Shown here: in pieces, positions 49,301 to 57,830 of the stretch | Layout of the letters: every line of letters starts with the position of its first letter | Position numbering within the stretch: position 1 is the stretch's first letter | Assembly (NCBI GenBank): GCA_046541015.1 | Contig: JBKHEA010000001.1 | Coordinates: forward strand, 62,001-126,000 | Origin: Liberiplasma sp046541015 | GTDB taxonomy: Bacteria; Bacillota_I; Bacilli_A; Izemoplasmatales; Izemoplasmataceae | DNA length: 64,000 bases | Reading direction: 5' to 3' | The notes under the pieces: generated by a model | The model's database searches: none | The model's input: only the letters and a program-made list of their open reading frames with translations | What the model was told of the DNA's origin: nothing | Position numbers and translations under genes: made by a program

Positions 49301-51208
49301 TTCGACTGCATCAACTTCTAATCCATATCCAAAAGAAAATAAAATATTTGATTCATCTTTATTTGTAAAATAATTAATCGATTTTGGCCATGTAAAGGAA
49401 AGTTTTCCACTAAATGGATGCTCACCATACATAGTATTAACTAAGGCACTACCACCTTCACTACCTGGTAAAAATATTGCGATAAAAGCATCAAAAGTAT
49501 CTAATGTATCTTCTAAAATTAAAGGTCGGCCGCTAGCTAATACACCGATAACTGTTTTCCCTTGATTTTTAGCTTCGATGGCTTTTTGATAGGCCACATA
49601 ATTATCGGGATGTGCTTTATCGCCAAATATAGAAGGATTCATGGTATCGCCAGCGCCTTCTGCATAAGGTATTTCTGTGAAAACAATAATGACAGTATCC
49701 GCTTCATCAACACTATTTACTAAAGAACCTGATGTATTATGCAATCTTTCTTGAAGCGCTTCTTTGATAGACATGCCTGTTCCTATATTTTTTTCCGTAT
49801 TCCCTTGCCAATAAGTTGTCCAACCACCACTTAAATAACCGACATGATCGCTTGCAGGTCCTGTGATATAGATATTATCACTATTTACTAACGGAAATAC
49901 ATCATTGTTCTTAAGAAGAACAAAAGATTCGCTTGCTGCTTGTCTTGCAAGTAATTGGTGTTCTTCTGTTGCAAAGTGGTCTTCTGGATTTAAGCGATCA
50001 AATGGTTCAGTAAATAAATTGTTTCTATATTTAACCCTTAAAATCCTACTAACCGCTTCATTAATACGTGCTTGTGTGATAGATCCATTATTTACTGCAA
50101 AAAGTATTTCTTGATGGGCACTTTTCCAATCCATTGGAAGCATTAATACATCAACCCCCGCATTAATAGCACTTACTAGTTGGGTTCTATAATCGCCTGG
50201 TAATTGGAATGTTGCATTCCAATCGCTTAAAATTATACCTTCAAAGCCTAGTTCATCTTTTAACACGTCATTTATCCAATAATCATTACCATGCATCTTT
50301 TCGCCGTTAATTGAACTAAAGGAAATCATGATTGATTCGACACCCGCATCAATGGCTTCAATATATGGAGATAAGTGAACTTCTCTAATATAAGCTTCAC
50401 TTAATAAAGCATCACCTTGATCTATACCGTTTAACGTACCACCATCAGCCACATAATGTTTTGCAGTCGCAACGACATCATGAGCTTGTAGTCCTTCAAT
50501 ATAGGCTTTAGTTAATAAAAGTTGAATCGAAGGATTCTCAGAAAAGCTTTCATAAGTTCTTCCCCATCTTATATCTTCTGCAACACTCACCGCAGGGCTA
50601 AAGTTCCAATGAATCCCTGTCGCTTTTACTTCTTGAGCTGTAGCTTCACCAATTTCTCTTAACAGTTCTTTATTTTGTGTCATTCCTAAATTAATATTAT
50701 GTGGAAAAATCGTAGCTCCATAAACATTGTTGTGACCATGAACCGCATCAATACCAAAAAGTAGTGGAATTTCACTAGATGAGTTAAGTGCTGCTTCTTG
50801 AAATGAGTAAACCATGTTAAACCAAGTATCAACATCGTCATCAAAATTCGTTGGATGTGAACCCCCACCACTAAGAATGCTTCCAATATTGTATTCACTT
50901 ACCTCTTCAAGGGTTATGTAATTAATCTCAGCTTGTAACATTTGGCCAATTTTTTCTTCTAATGTAAGAGAATTTAAAAGATTTGAAATAAATTCATCTT
51001 CATCACTAAGATCATCATCGTCATTATCGTTATCATCATTATCATTGTCATCATTATCATTGTCATCGTTATCATCATCAATGATGGAATCATCATGATC
51101 ATCATCGATGATTGGATCTTCATTTGGAATAGCGTCTTCATTGGTTACACATGATGCAAGCATCATAATACTTATAAAAAATAATAATAATAGTGTTAAT
51201 TTTTTCAT
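49298..51208 (-). CDS. GH3 beta-glucosidase-like lipoprotein
   Basis: 636 residues. The signal ends with lipobox 'IMMLASCVT', so it is tethered outside. Residues about 25-70 are an Asp/Asn-rich low-complexity spacer. The GH3 barrel has 'LTLEEKIGQMLQAE', 'PLLFGIDAVHGHNNV', 'VVATAKHYVADG' and the nucleophile Asp in 'FEGIILSDWNATF'. The C-terminal GH3 domain ('QAASESFVLLKNNDVFPL', 'DTVIIVFTEIPYAEGAGD') would carry the acid/base. It should release glucose from beta-glucosides, but other hexoses are possible. A LacI-type box lies in its promoter. Confidence 0.92.
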   Translation of the reverse strand: MKKLTLLLLFFISIMMLASCVTNEDAIPNEDPIIDDDHDDSIIDDDNDDNDNDDNDNDDNDNDDDDLSDEDEFISNLLNSLTLEEKIGQMLQAEINYITLEEVSEYNIGSILSGGGSHPTNFDDDVDTWFNMVYSFQEAALNSSSEIPLLFGIDAVHGHNNVYGATIFPHNINLGMTQNKELLREIGEATAQEVKATGIHWNFSPAVSVAEDIRWGRTYESFSENPSIQLLLTKAYIEGLQAHDVVATAKHYVADGGTLNGIDQGDALLSEAYIREVHLSPYIEAIDAGVESIMISFSSINGEKMHGNDYWINDVLKDELGFEGIILSDWNATFQLPGDYRTQLVSAINAGVDVLMLPMDWKSAHQEILFAVNNGSITQARINEAVSRILRVKYRNNLFTEPFDRLNPEDHFATEEHQLLARQAASESFVLLKNNDVFPLVNSDNIYITGPASDHVGYLSGGWTTYWQGNTEKNIGTGMSIKEALQERLHNTSGSLVNSVDEADTVIIVFTEIPYAEGAGDTMNPSIFGDKAHPDNYVAYQKAIEAKNQGKTVIGVLASGRPLILEDTLDTFDAFIAIFLPGSEGGSALVNTMYGEHPFSGKLSFTWPKSINYFTNKDESNILFSFGYGLEVDAVE

Positions 51209-51237
51209 TGTTATTGCCTCTTTTCTAGATTACAAAC

Positions 51238-51270
51238 AGTATAACACGAAAACGTTTTAGTTTCTACGAA
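51238..51270 (-). promoter_or_regulatory. GH3 gene promoter with LacI-type palindrome in the spacer
   Basis: TATACT (minus strand) lies about 30 bases before the start, with TAGAAA 17 bp upstream. The spacer contains the perfect palindrome AAAACGTTTT (51249-51258), the core shape of LacI-family operators, though the flanks fit the CcpA consensus poorly. Confidence 0.5.
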
Positions 51271-51423
51271 TTATCAAACTATTTAACCTATTATTTGTCT
51301 ATGAGTCTACTATATAAATAGCATGAAGTAATAATTATTTATTAGGATATCCCCTTTATTTATTCTAAACGCCTAATGAATGTGGGGATTTTAAAAAATT
51401 GTAGTTTTTCTTATGCCCCTATA
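51271..51423. other. AT-rich intergenic stretch without recognised features
   Basis: About 150 bases of AT-rich DNA between the GH3 promoter and the tRNA terminator. I see no open frame with a ribosome site, no hairpin and no repeat. Confidence 0.5.
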
Positions 51424-51460
51424 TAAAAAAAGAAGTCGCAGACTATTAATAGTCTACGAC
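51424..51460 (-). terminator. Terminator of the tRNA-Ser/tRNA-Glu transcript
   Basis: GTCGTAGACTATTAATAGTC and TGCGAC fold as a 12-bp stem with one mismatch, followed on the minus strand by TTCTTTTTTTAT. It lies 13 bases after the tRNA-Glu 3' end. Confidence 0.85.
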
Positions 51461-51473
51461 GTCATTTGCCTAC

Positions 51474-51550
51474 TGGTGACCCGTATGGGATTCGAACCCA
51501 TGAATGCATGCGTGAAAGGCATGTGAGTTAAACCGCTTCTCCAACGGGCC
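51474..51550 (-). tRNA. tRNA-Glu (anticodon TTC)
   Basis: A 77-nt cloverleaf on the minus strand: acceptor GGCCCGT/ACGGGTC (one G-T pair), anticodon loop CTTTCAC with TTC, T arm GGGTTCGAATCCC. CCA is encoded (TGG at 51474-51476). It reads GAA and GAG. Confidence 0.95.
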
Positions 51551-51553
51551 AAA

Positions 51554-51645
51554 TGGCGGAGTAGGAGGGATTTGAACCCTCGCGCCGCGTTAACGACCTA
51601 CACCCTTAGCAGGGGCGCCTCTTCAGCCAACTTGAGTACTACTCC
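51554..51645 (-). tRNA. tRNA-Ser (anticodon GCT)
   Basis: A 92-nt class II tRNA with a long variable arm: acceptor GGAGTAG/CTACTCC, anticodon loop CTGCTAA with GCT, T arm GGGTTCAAATCCC, encoded CCA (TGG at 51554-51556). It reads AGC/AGT. It lies 3 bases upstream of tRNA-Glu in one transcript. Confidence 0.95.
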
Positions 51646-51711
51646 AAAATCGTAAGCCATTATATAATAATATATTTATGGCTTACTGTCAACATGGATA
51701 TATCAAATATA

Positions 51712-53883
51712 TTATAGTTTCTCTTTAACCATGGTTAATTGTAAACGACTACGCTTTAAATCAATCTCTTTTACCCATACTTTAACGATATCTCCAACGC
51801 CAACGACATCTAATGGATGCTTCACAAATCCTTTTGATAGTTGAGAAATATGTACTAAACCATCATCCTTAACACCACAATCAACAAAGACGCCAAAGTC
51901 TACAACATTACGCACAGTTCCTTGTAGTTCCATCCCTACTTTTAAATCTTCTAGTTTTAGTACATCACTTTTTAAAATTGGTGCTTCGATTTCATCACGT
52001 GGATCTCTTAGTGGGGCTTTAAATGCAGTTAAAATATCTTCAACGGTATGTAGCCCAGCATTTAAAGCTGTAGCAATTGCTTGTGGTGTATGTTGAGAGA
52101 TTTTTAATTTAATAATATCTGTACCGATATCATCTACAGTTGCTTTTAAATAATCTAATATTTGTTTTGCTAAATCATAACTCTCAGGATGTATAGAAGT
52201 CTTATCTAAGGGATTTACCCCTTCTAAGATGCGTAAGAACCCTACCGCTTGTTCGAAACTTTTTGCGCCTAATTTAGGTACTTTAAGAAGTTGTTCACGT
52301 TTTTTAAATGCTCCAACTTCTTCTCTATAAGCAACAATGTTTTTTGCAACTGCTTGGCCAAGACCTGAAATATATGAAAGTAATTGTGGGCTTGCAGTAT
52401 TGACATTAACGCCGACTGAGTTTACTACTGTTTCGACAACAAAATCAAGTTGATCACTTAGTTTTGATTGGGTAACATCGTGTTGATACTGTCCGACACC
52501 GATAGATTTTGGATCAATTTTAACAAGTTCAGAAAGAGGGTCTTGTAAACGTCTAGCAATACTTACTGCACTACGTTCTTCTACTTGTAGTGAAGGAAAT
52601 TCATCTTTAGCAAGTTCACTAGCGCTATAAACTGAAGCTCCAGCTTCATTTACGATGATATAGTAATAACTTCCTTTAAGTTCTTTAAACGTCTCTACGA
52701 TAAATGCTTCTGTTTCTCTAGAAGCTGTACCATTTCCAATAGCTACAATATCTATTTTATAATCGTTTAAATATGTAATAATTTTATTTTTTGCTTCTTT
52801 GATACGTGCTGGTGAGATGTTTTCTCCTGGGAACTTTTGATGCGGATAAATAACATCAATTTTTTCAAGTTTTCCCATTTCGTTTACAACCGCTAATTTA
52901 CATCCTGTACGGTATGCAGGATCAATGCCTAAAACCATTTTTCCTTTCATAGGCGGTTGAAGTAAAAGACTACGTAAATTTTCACTAAAAATATGAATCG
53001 CTTGTTCTTCGGCCAATTCACTTAAACTTGAACGAATTTCTCTTTCAATAGATGGTTTAATTAATCGTTTATATGCATCATTAATTGCATCAATAACAAT
53101 TTCAGCACTTTCACTCAATGGCGCTACAACAAATTTGCGGACTAGATAAGTTAAAATACGTTCTTCATCTAAGTCAACTTTAACCGTTAAAATCTTTTCT
53201 TTTTCGGCACGGTTAATGGCTAAGATTCTAAATAACTTTATACGTTTTATTGGTTCGTTATAGTCATAATACATTTCATAAACGCGTTTTTCATCATCGA
53301 TATCTTTTTTAGCTTTAGTGACAATTGACCCATACATTTCGGTATGATTTCTAATCCATTTACGGTATTCTGGGGTATCACTAACGCGTTCTGAAATAAT
53401 GTGTTTTGCGCCTTCAATTGCTTGATCTACATCTATTACTTCATCAGTTAAAAACTCAATGGCTTTTTGATTGATTTCTTGAATAGAAGGATACGTCAAT
53501 ATATAATCAGCAAGCGGTTCTAATCCTTTTCTAATCGCTTCGGTTGCTTTAGTTTTTTTCTTTTCTTTAAATGGACGATATAAATCTTCTACATCAACTA
53601 GTTTTTCTGCGTTTAAAATGGCTTGTTTTAATTCTTCAGTTAACATACCTTTTTCATCAATTAAACGGATAACATCTTCTTTTCTTTCAAGTAGTTGTTT
53701 ACGGTATTCGTATTCTTTATGAATTTCTCTAATTTGTTCTTCATCTAAAGCTCCGGTTAACTCTTTTCGGTAACGTGCAATAAAAGGGACTGTGTTATCT
53801 TTTAATAACTCTAAGACAGTCTCTACTTGACTCTTTTTAATGTTTAAGTTTTTAGCTAACTCTAAGATAATATGTTCTTGCAT
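51712..53883 (-). CDS. tex: Tex family RNA-binding transcription accessory protein
   Basis: 723 residues in the full Tex layout: N-terminal helical domain (about 1-190), core with a YqgF-like RNase H fold (about 325-450, 'GIDPAYRTGCKLAVV'), a helix-hairpin-helix pair (about 495-560, 'LSYISGLGQAVAKNIVAYRE') and a C-terminal S1 domain (about 640-720, 'GTVRNVVDFGVFVDCG'). Tex binds nucleic acid and affects transcription elongation and stress tolerance; its exact action is still unclear. AGGAGG precedes the ATG. Confidence 0.95.
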   Translation of the reverse strand: MQEHIILELAKNLNIKKSQVETVLELLKDNTVPFIARYRKELTGALDEEQIREIHKEYEYRKQLLERKEDVIRLIDEKGMLTEELKQAILNAEKLVDVEDLYRPFKEKKKTKATEAIRKGLEPLADYILTYPSIQEINQKAIEFLTDEVIDVDQAIEGAKHIISERVSDTPEYRKWIRNHTEMYGSIVTKAKKDIDDEKRVYEMYYDYNEPIKRIKLFRILAINRAEKEKILTVKVDLDEERILTYLVRKFVVAPLSESAEIVIDAINDAYKRLIKPSIEREIRSSLSELAEEQAIHIFSENLRSLLLQPPMKGKMVLGIDPAYRTGCKLAVVNEMGKLEKIDVIYPHQKFPGENISPARIKEAKNKIITYLNDYKIDIVAIGNGTASRETEAFIVETFKELKGSYYYIIVNEAGASVYSASELAKDEFPSLQVEERSAVSIARRLQDPLSELVKIDPKSIGVGQYQHDVTQSKLSDQLDFVVETVVNSVGVNVNTASPQLLSYISGLGQAVAKNIVAYREEVGAFKKREQLLKVPKLGAKSFEQAVGFLRILEGVNPLDKTSIHPESYDLAKQILDYLKATVDDIGTDIIKLKISQHTPQAIATALNAGLHTVEDILTAFKAPLRDPRDEIEAPILKSDVLKLEDLKVGMELQGTVRNVVDFGVFVDCGVKDDGLVHISQLSKGFVKHPLDVVGVGDIVKVWVKEIDLKRSRLQLTMVKEKL

Positions 53884-53900
53884 AAATGTCCTCCTATATG

Positions 53901-53924
53901 AAAAAAAGGCTATAGGCCTTTTTT
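53901..53924 (-). terminator. Terminator between the thioredoxin-like gene and tex
   Basis: AAAAAAGGCC-TATA-GCCTTTTTT on the minus strand. It ends the upstream gene; no separate tex promoter is evident after it, so some readthrough is likely. Confidence 0.75.
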
Positions 53925-54366
53925 ATGGTTGAAAAGTCCCATTATTGACTGATTCAAATGTATCAACAATAGGTCCAGGGCCAACAACCGTATCAACCCA
54001 GTCGCCTTCGTTAAATACAAGTAGCGTTGGTGTTCCAGTAATAATGTCTGCTTCAACTAAAGCTCTTGGCACAACTGGCCAATCAACATAGTAAAGTGGA
54101 ATATCGCCTTCATTACCTTCTGCAAAATCTGCAACATCACCACGAATTTCTTGACAATAAATACATGAATCGGCGTAAATATAAACAAAATATGTACCTG
54201 TTTCATGTTTTGAAGTAACTTCTTCCCAATTATCAATTTCTAAACGAGATTGTCTCATATTATAAATAATACTTACTGCACTAAAAATAACAAGTAACCC
54301 AATAATTACAAAGAATGATAATTTTACGGGATCTATCTTTTTCTTTCCAGATTTTTTATTAGCCAC
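53923..54366 (-). CDS. Membrane-anchored thioredoxin-like protein (CxxC)
   Basis: 147 residues: a lysine-rich N-terminus, a signal-anchor helix (about 15-37), and an extracellular thioredoxin-like domain with 'YIYADSCIYCQEIRGDV' (CIYC), 'PLYYVDWP' and a cis-Pro-like 'GTPTLLVF'. It would reduce, oxidise or shuffle thiols outside the membrane. The start is GTG after AGGAG. It follows a lipoprotein paralogue with CITC in the same direction. Confidence 0.82.
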   Translation of the reverse strand: MANKKSGKKKIDPVKLSFFVIIGLLVIFSAVSIIYNMRQSRLEIDNWEEVTSKHETGTYFVYIYADSCIYCQEIRGDVADFAEGNEGDIPLYYVDWPVVPRALVEADIITGTPTLLVFNEGDWVDTVVGPGPIVDTFESVNNGTFQP

Positions 54367-54439
54367 TATATCAACTCCTAATCGCCTATATATTGTACGT
54401 GATTTTAAAGGTTTTTACAAGACAAACAACTTAGAATAT

Positions 54440-54823
54440 TTATTGATAAAAGCTATCAATAAATTCTTGGATTGCCTCTTTTGTATCATAAACTGATACC
54501 ACTTCATCCCCTTCCATTACAACTAAAGTTGGTGTATAGGTAAAATCAAATGGGGGATCATTTACTACATCATAATAATCAACAAGATAAAATGGCACTT
54601 CATTTTTACTTTCTTGCGCAAAGGTTAGAACATTTTGTTTGATGTCATCACAAGTGATACAGTACTCACTGTAAACATAAATATGATAAAACCCTTGTTC
54701 AAGATTATTGACATGGCGCCAATCACTGATATGCGGATAGTCATCATATTCATACGTCACTTTTTCAGGCGTGCATCCTGACATAATTAATAAAATTACT
54801 AAGAAAATAATTATCTTTTTCAT
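54440..54823 (-). CDS. Thioredoxin-like lipoprotein (CxxC)
   Basis: 127 residues. The signal ends in lipobox 'LLIMSGCTP'. The mature part has 'YVYSEYCITCDDIKQNVLTF' (CITC), 'PFYLVDYYDV' and the cis-Pro 'TYTPTLVVMEG', a minimal thioredoxin fold. It is paralogous to the next gene, so the two probably arose by duplication and differ in anchoring (lipid or helix). AAGGAGG precedes the ATG. It is divergent from arsC. Confidence 0.82.
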   Translation of the reverse strand: MKKIIIFLVILLIMSGCTPEKVTYEYDDYPHISDWRHVNNLEQGFYHIYVYSEYCITCDDIKQNVLTFAQESKNEVPFYLVDYYDVVNDPPFDFTYTPTLVVMEGDEVVSVYDTKEAIQEFIDSFYQ

Positions 54824-54921
54824 TATTTCCTCCTTGTAAATTCTGTAAATTTTAAGTAAACGAAGCTTTATTAATTGTTTTTTTGCGATGAAACGTTTAA
54901 ACTAATAACGAGGTGATTTTT

Positions 54922-55311
54922 TTGATTAAAGTAGCATTTGTGTGCGTGCATAATAGTTGTAGAAGCCAAATGGCTGAAGGCTATTTAAAAGCTTTAGGTG
55001 GAGAAGCTTTTGAAGTTTATTCTGCAGGGACTGAAGACTATCCTGAAGTTAAACCTTTAGCCGTCAAAGCGATGGCTTTAGATAATGTTGATATTAGTGA
55101 TCAATATCCTAAAAAACTTGAAGACATTCCAAATAGTTTAGATGTCCTTATCACTATGGGTTGTGGGGTTGAGTGTCCTTACGTACCAACTAAAGAACGT
55201 ACTGATTGGGGCTTAGATGACCCAAGTGGCGGTCCTATTGAAGATTATATTGTAACGAGAGATTTAATTAAATCAAAAGTATTAGAACTTATTGAAAAAT
55301 ACAAAAAATAA
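54922..55311 (+). CDS. arsC: Arsenate reductase, low-molecular-weight phosphatase fold
   Basis: 129 residues of the thioredoxin-coupled ArsC class: P-loop 'CVHNSCRSQMAEG' (CX5R), and the two redox cysteines in 'MGCGVECPYVPTKERTDWGLDDPSGG'. It reduces arsenate to arsenite by a cysteine cascade finally reset by thioredoxin. The start is set at TTG, 8 bases after GAGG; an upstream GTG lies within that site. No arsenite exporter or ArsR gene is adjacent, so efflux must come from elsewhere if this is for resistance. Confidence 0.88.
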   Translation: MIKVAFVCVHNSCRSQMAEGYLKALGGEAFEVYSAGTEDYPEVKPLAVKAMALDNVDISDQYPKKLEDIPNSLDVLITMGCGVECPYVPTKERTDWGLDDPSGGPIEDYIVTRDLIKSKVLELIEKYKK

Positions 55312-55331
55312 CGATTAATCGTTATTTTTTT
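55303..55331. terminator. Bidirectional terminator between arsC and acpS
   Basis: AAAAAATAACGATTAATCGTTATTTTTTT, a perfect palindrome centred on ATTAAT, overlapping the arsC stop. Confidence 0.85.
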
Positions 55332-55675
55332 ATAACTATAGCAATGGCATAATGTTCACTGTGAGAAATTGAGATCATCAAACAATCTTCTTTATGATAA
55401 AGAGATTGTATAAAAGGTGCACCAAACTCATCTTTTAAAATACTTACATCTTTAAAGTTTAATGGTTTATCAAAATGTTTATAAACTTTTGTATATGCTT
55501 CTTTTGCGGCGAATCGACCTGCAAGAAATTCTAATTTACGTGATTCACTTGAAATCGCATTAAAAAGGACTAATTCATCTTCAGATAAGATACGCTTTAC
55601 AAACGCTAAATTATAGCGTTTTTTTATGGCTTCAATTTCGACAATATCAATGCCTACACTATTCATTGAACTCAT
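55322..55675 (-). CDS. acpS: Holo-[acyl-carrier-protein] synthase
   Basis: 117 residues. It moves phosphopantetheine from coenzyme A to acyl carrier protein. 'VGIDIVEIEAIKK' has the magnesium-binding Asp and 'FLAGRFAAKEAYTKVY' the second signature. The start at 55675 is 6 bases from GGAGG and overlaps the whiA end by 17 bases. Confidence 0.94.
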   Translation of the reverse strand: MSSMNSVGIDIVEIEAIKKRYNLAFVKRILSEDELVLFNAISSESRKLEFLAGRFAAKEAYTKVYKHFDKPLNFKDVSILKDEFGAPFIQSLYHKEDCLMISISHSEHYAIAIVIKK

Positions 55676-56609
55676 CTAATACCTCCATAGCAAGTGCGCT
55701 AATGTTACGAAATCTATGGTTTAACCCAGATTTTGAAATAGGTTTATTAAAATGGTCTTTACTAAATTCACTTAACTCATTGAGTGATGCTTCTGGGTAG
55801 GTTTTTCTTAAAAATATGGCTTCATGGAGTGTCTCAGGTAATTTGTTCATATCGACAAGGTTTTCTAATATAGCGATATGTTTTAATTGTCTATTTGCGG
55901 CATCTAATGTCTTATTTTGATTGGCAAGTTCCATATTCATAACTCGAGTAATAGAGTTCACAAAATCACGCTTAATGCGTTCATCTTCAAAGGTTAATAA
56001 TGCGTTTGTGGCATCAATAATGCGTAAAAAGTCAGCAATCTTTTCAGATTCTTTAATATAAACTAAATAACTTTTTTTCTTAGTTATATACTTCGTATTT
56101 AAATCAAATTGATTCATTAACGCCATAATATCTTCTGATAACCCCATTGAAGGAATCGTAAGCTCCGCATGATAACTTGAACTATTCGGATGGTTAATTG
56201 AACCACTTGCTAAAAATGCCCCCCTTAAATAAGCTCGTTTATCGCACTCTTTAATGATCAACGTTTCATCAAGTGTTTGGGCATACCCCTTATCTTCATC
56301 CATTAAGGAGAGTTCGTTGATAATACTGTGTACTTTTTCTCTTACAATTACGCTATATTGATTTTTCTTTTTTAGTTTAACTTGTTTTTTACTTAAGACA
56401 TCAACATTGATTTTATATAATCTTTTCAAAGAGACAATAACTTTACGGGCTAGCGGTAGTGATGTTGTTTGAAAAACTAGCGATACACCTTCACTTGAAA
56501 TAGATAAATGGCCATTAATCGCAAATAAAGCACTTAATTCTGCGATTCTACAACAATCAGTCATCGGTAAGGTTAGGAGTTCTTGTTTGGTATCTGATGT
56601 AAAAGACAT
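55659..56609 (-). CDS. whiA: DNA-binding protein WhiA
   Basis: 316 residues. The N-terminal half is a catalytically dead LAGLIDADG homing-endonuclease fold ('KRAYLRGAFLASGSINHPNS') and the C-terminal half a helix-turn-helix ('ISKSGLNHRFRNISALA'). WhiA is a conserved Gram-positive regulator of division and chromosome segregation. In most Bacillota it is preceded by rapZ and yvcK; here two membrane-protein genes are upstream instead. AAGGAG precedes the start. Confidence 0.95.
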   Translation of the reverse strand: MSFTSDTKQELLTLPMTDCCRIAELSALFAINGHLSISSEGVSLVFQTTSLPLARKVIVSLKRLYKINVDVLSKKQVKLKKKNQYSVIVREKVHSIINELSLMDEDKGYAQTLDETLIIKECDKRAYLRGAFLASGSINHPNSSSYHAELTIPSMGLSEDIMALMNQFDLNTKYITKKKSYLVYIKESEKIADFLRIIDATNALLTFEDERIKRDFVNSITRVMNMELANQNKTLDAANRQLKHIAILENLVDMNKLPETLHEAIFLRKTYPEASLNELSEFSKDHFNKPISKSGLNHRFRNISALAMEVLDEFNE

Positions 56610-57257
56610 TTACACCAACTCCTTTTTGTTTGGTTTAGATAACCCTAAGATTAATCCCAACATAACCCCTAAGATAGCGGCGAAAAAGACACGATATTCA
56701 CTGGGTAATAAGAATGTAATGGTATGTGCAGGAATCCAAAACAGTGGAATCGTCTTAAAAACAACAAACCTAATAAAAAAACTATAATCAATGGTTTTTA
56801 AAGTGTCATTTAAACGGTGGTTTTTTTGCATGATTTTTTGATCGATATAGTCATCACTAATACGGTGAAATAGCATCATAGTTGGCGCAAAAGTTAAATT
56901 CATAAATAAACTAATAAAGAATGCATGAAAAAAAGCTACTTCATGAAACGGGAGTAGATAAATACTTTGTAAAAAGGTGATACCAATAGGAAAAATTCTA
57001 AAGATGTAGGTAATCATAATCCCAATAAATCCCCAAACACTAGCCTTATACGCTAGACCTGAAACACGATAATTTCCAAATCTTATTCGGTGAGATAATA
57101 AATCGCCGTACGTTGCAAAAATAAAAAATTTAATAAATCCTCCAACTAAAATATAGTCATTCGTAAATGAAAAAAATGCATGATTCGTTGTTGGGATTAT
57201 TAGTAACGTTATGATACCTAAAGTCAGTGCTATAAAGAACATATCTTCTTTTTTCAT
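56610..57257 (-). CDS. Membrane protein of unknown function, possibly Mpv17-like
   Basis: 215 residues with six or so helices. The order of helices and 'FIKFFIFATYGDLLSHRI...GNY' and 'FAPTMMLFHRISDDYI' recall the bacterial relatives of Mpv17/PMP22, but the match is not firm. The start at 57257 overlaps the upstream gene's stop and is 9 bases from GGGGAG. It lies one base from the whiA start, so it is in the same operon. Confidence 0.55.
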   Translation of the reverse strand: MKKEDMFFIALTLGIITLLIIPTTNHAFFSFTNDYILVGGFIKFFIFATYGDLLSHRIRFGNYRVSGLAYKASVWGFIGIMITYIFRIFPIGITFLQSIYLLPFHEVAFFHAFFISLFMNLTFAPTMMLFHRISDDYIDQKIMQKNHRLNDTLKTIDYSFFIRFVVFKTIPLFWIPAHTITFLLPSEYRVFFAAILGVMLGLILGLSKPNKKELV

Positions 57258-57258
57258 G

Positions 57259-57768
57259 TTATAAAACTCCCCAGTATGTATAAATATAGTCAATAATAAA
57301 AATTAAGATTAAAATAACCGTTAGTGTTTTTGGAATCTTTGCTTGAAATCTTTGGACAAATGGATCTATATAAATAACAGTAAATAGCGCTAATAAGCCA
57401 AATATACTTGTAGGTAAGAAACATACATAAGGCTGATTACAAATGGTGAATGTTGATTGGTAGTCCCATAATCTATCTCCATAAAACGCTTCATATAAAG
57501 ACCCTGATGCAAATTCACTTAATCCGGTGAAAAGTGTTGCAATTACCCAAAAGAGTAAAAAAGAAACAAGTGGATGAAGGGTACTAAATATATGCTTAAA
57601 GTGCTTATAAAAGACTAAAGTAAGCACAACCCCTAAGCCATACATCGGTTGATACGGACCAACTAAAACACTATTATCATAAAAACTTCCTAAAAAGATT
57701 AAATTGATTACTCTTTCTAATAGAAAACCAAAAAAACTATAAATCAGTAAAGACATCATAAACTTCAT
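57259..57768 (-). CDS. CmpB-like membrane protein (putative ABC transporter permease family)
   Basis: 169 residues with five helices. 'FFGFLLERVINLIFLGSFYDNSVLVGPYQPMYGLG' and 'GSLYEAFYGDRLWDYQS' are characteristic of PF06541, a family named as a putative ABC permease but without shown transport activity. AGGTGA precedes the chosen ATG. It precedes the Mpv17-like gene with overlapping ends. Confidence 0.78.
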   Translation of the reverse strand: MKFMMSLLIYSFFGFLLERVINLIFLGSFYDNSVLVGPYQPMYGLGVVLTLVFYKHFKHIFSTLHPLVSFLLFWVIATLFTGLSEFASGSLYEAFYGDRLWDYQSTFTICNQPYVCFLPTSIFGLLALFTVIYIDPFVQRFQAKIPKTLTVILILIFIIDYIYTYWGVL

Positions 57769-57802
57769 AGAAATCACCTAGGGTTATTATACCTTATTTA
57801 AG

Positions 57803-57830
57803 AAAAAAAAACGATGTGTTCATCGTTTTT
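57803..57830 (-). terminator. Terminator after trxB
   Basis: AAAAACGATG / CATCGTTTTT with a 4-base loop; on the minus strand the stem is followed by T-rich sequence. It overlaps the trxB stop. Confidence 0.85.

Noticed and set aside
54840..54921. A LacI-type operator between the CITC lipoprotein and arsC
   Set aside because: AAACGTTT is palindromic, but the half-sites are off by one base from the CcpA/LacI spacing and the promoters are not clear.
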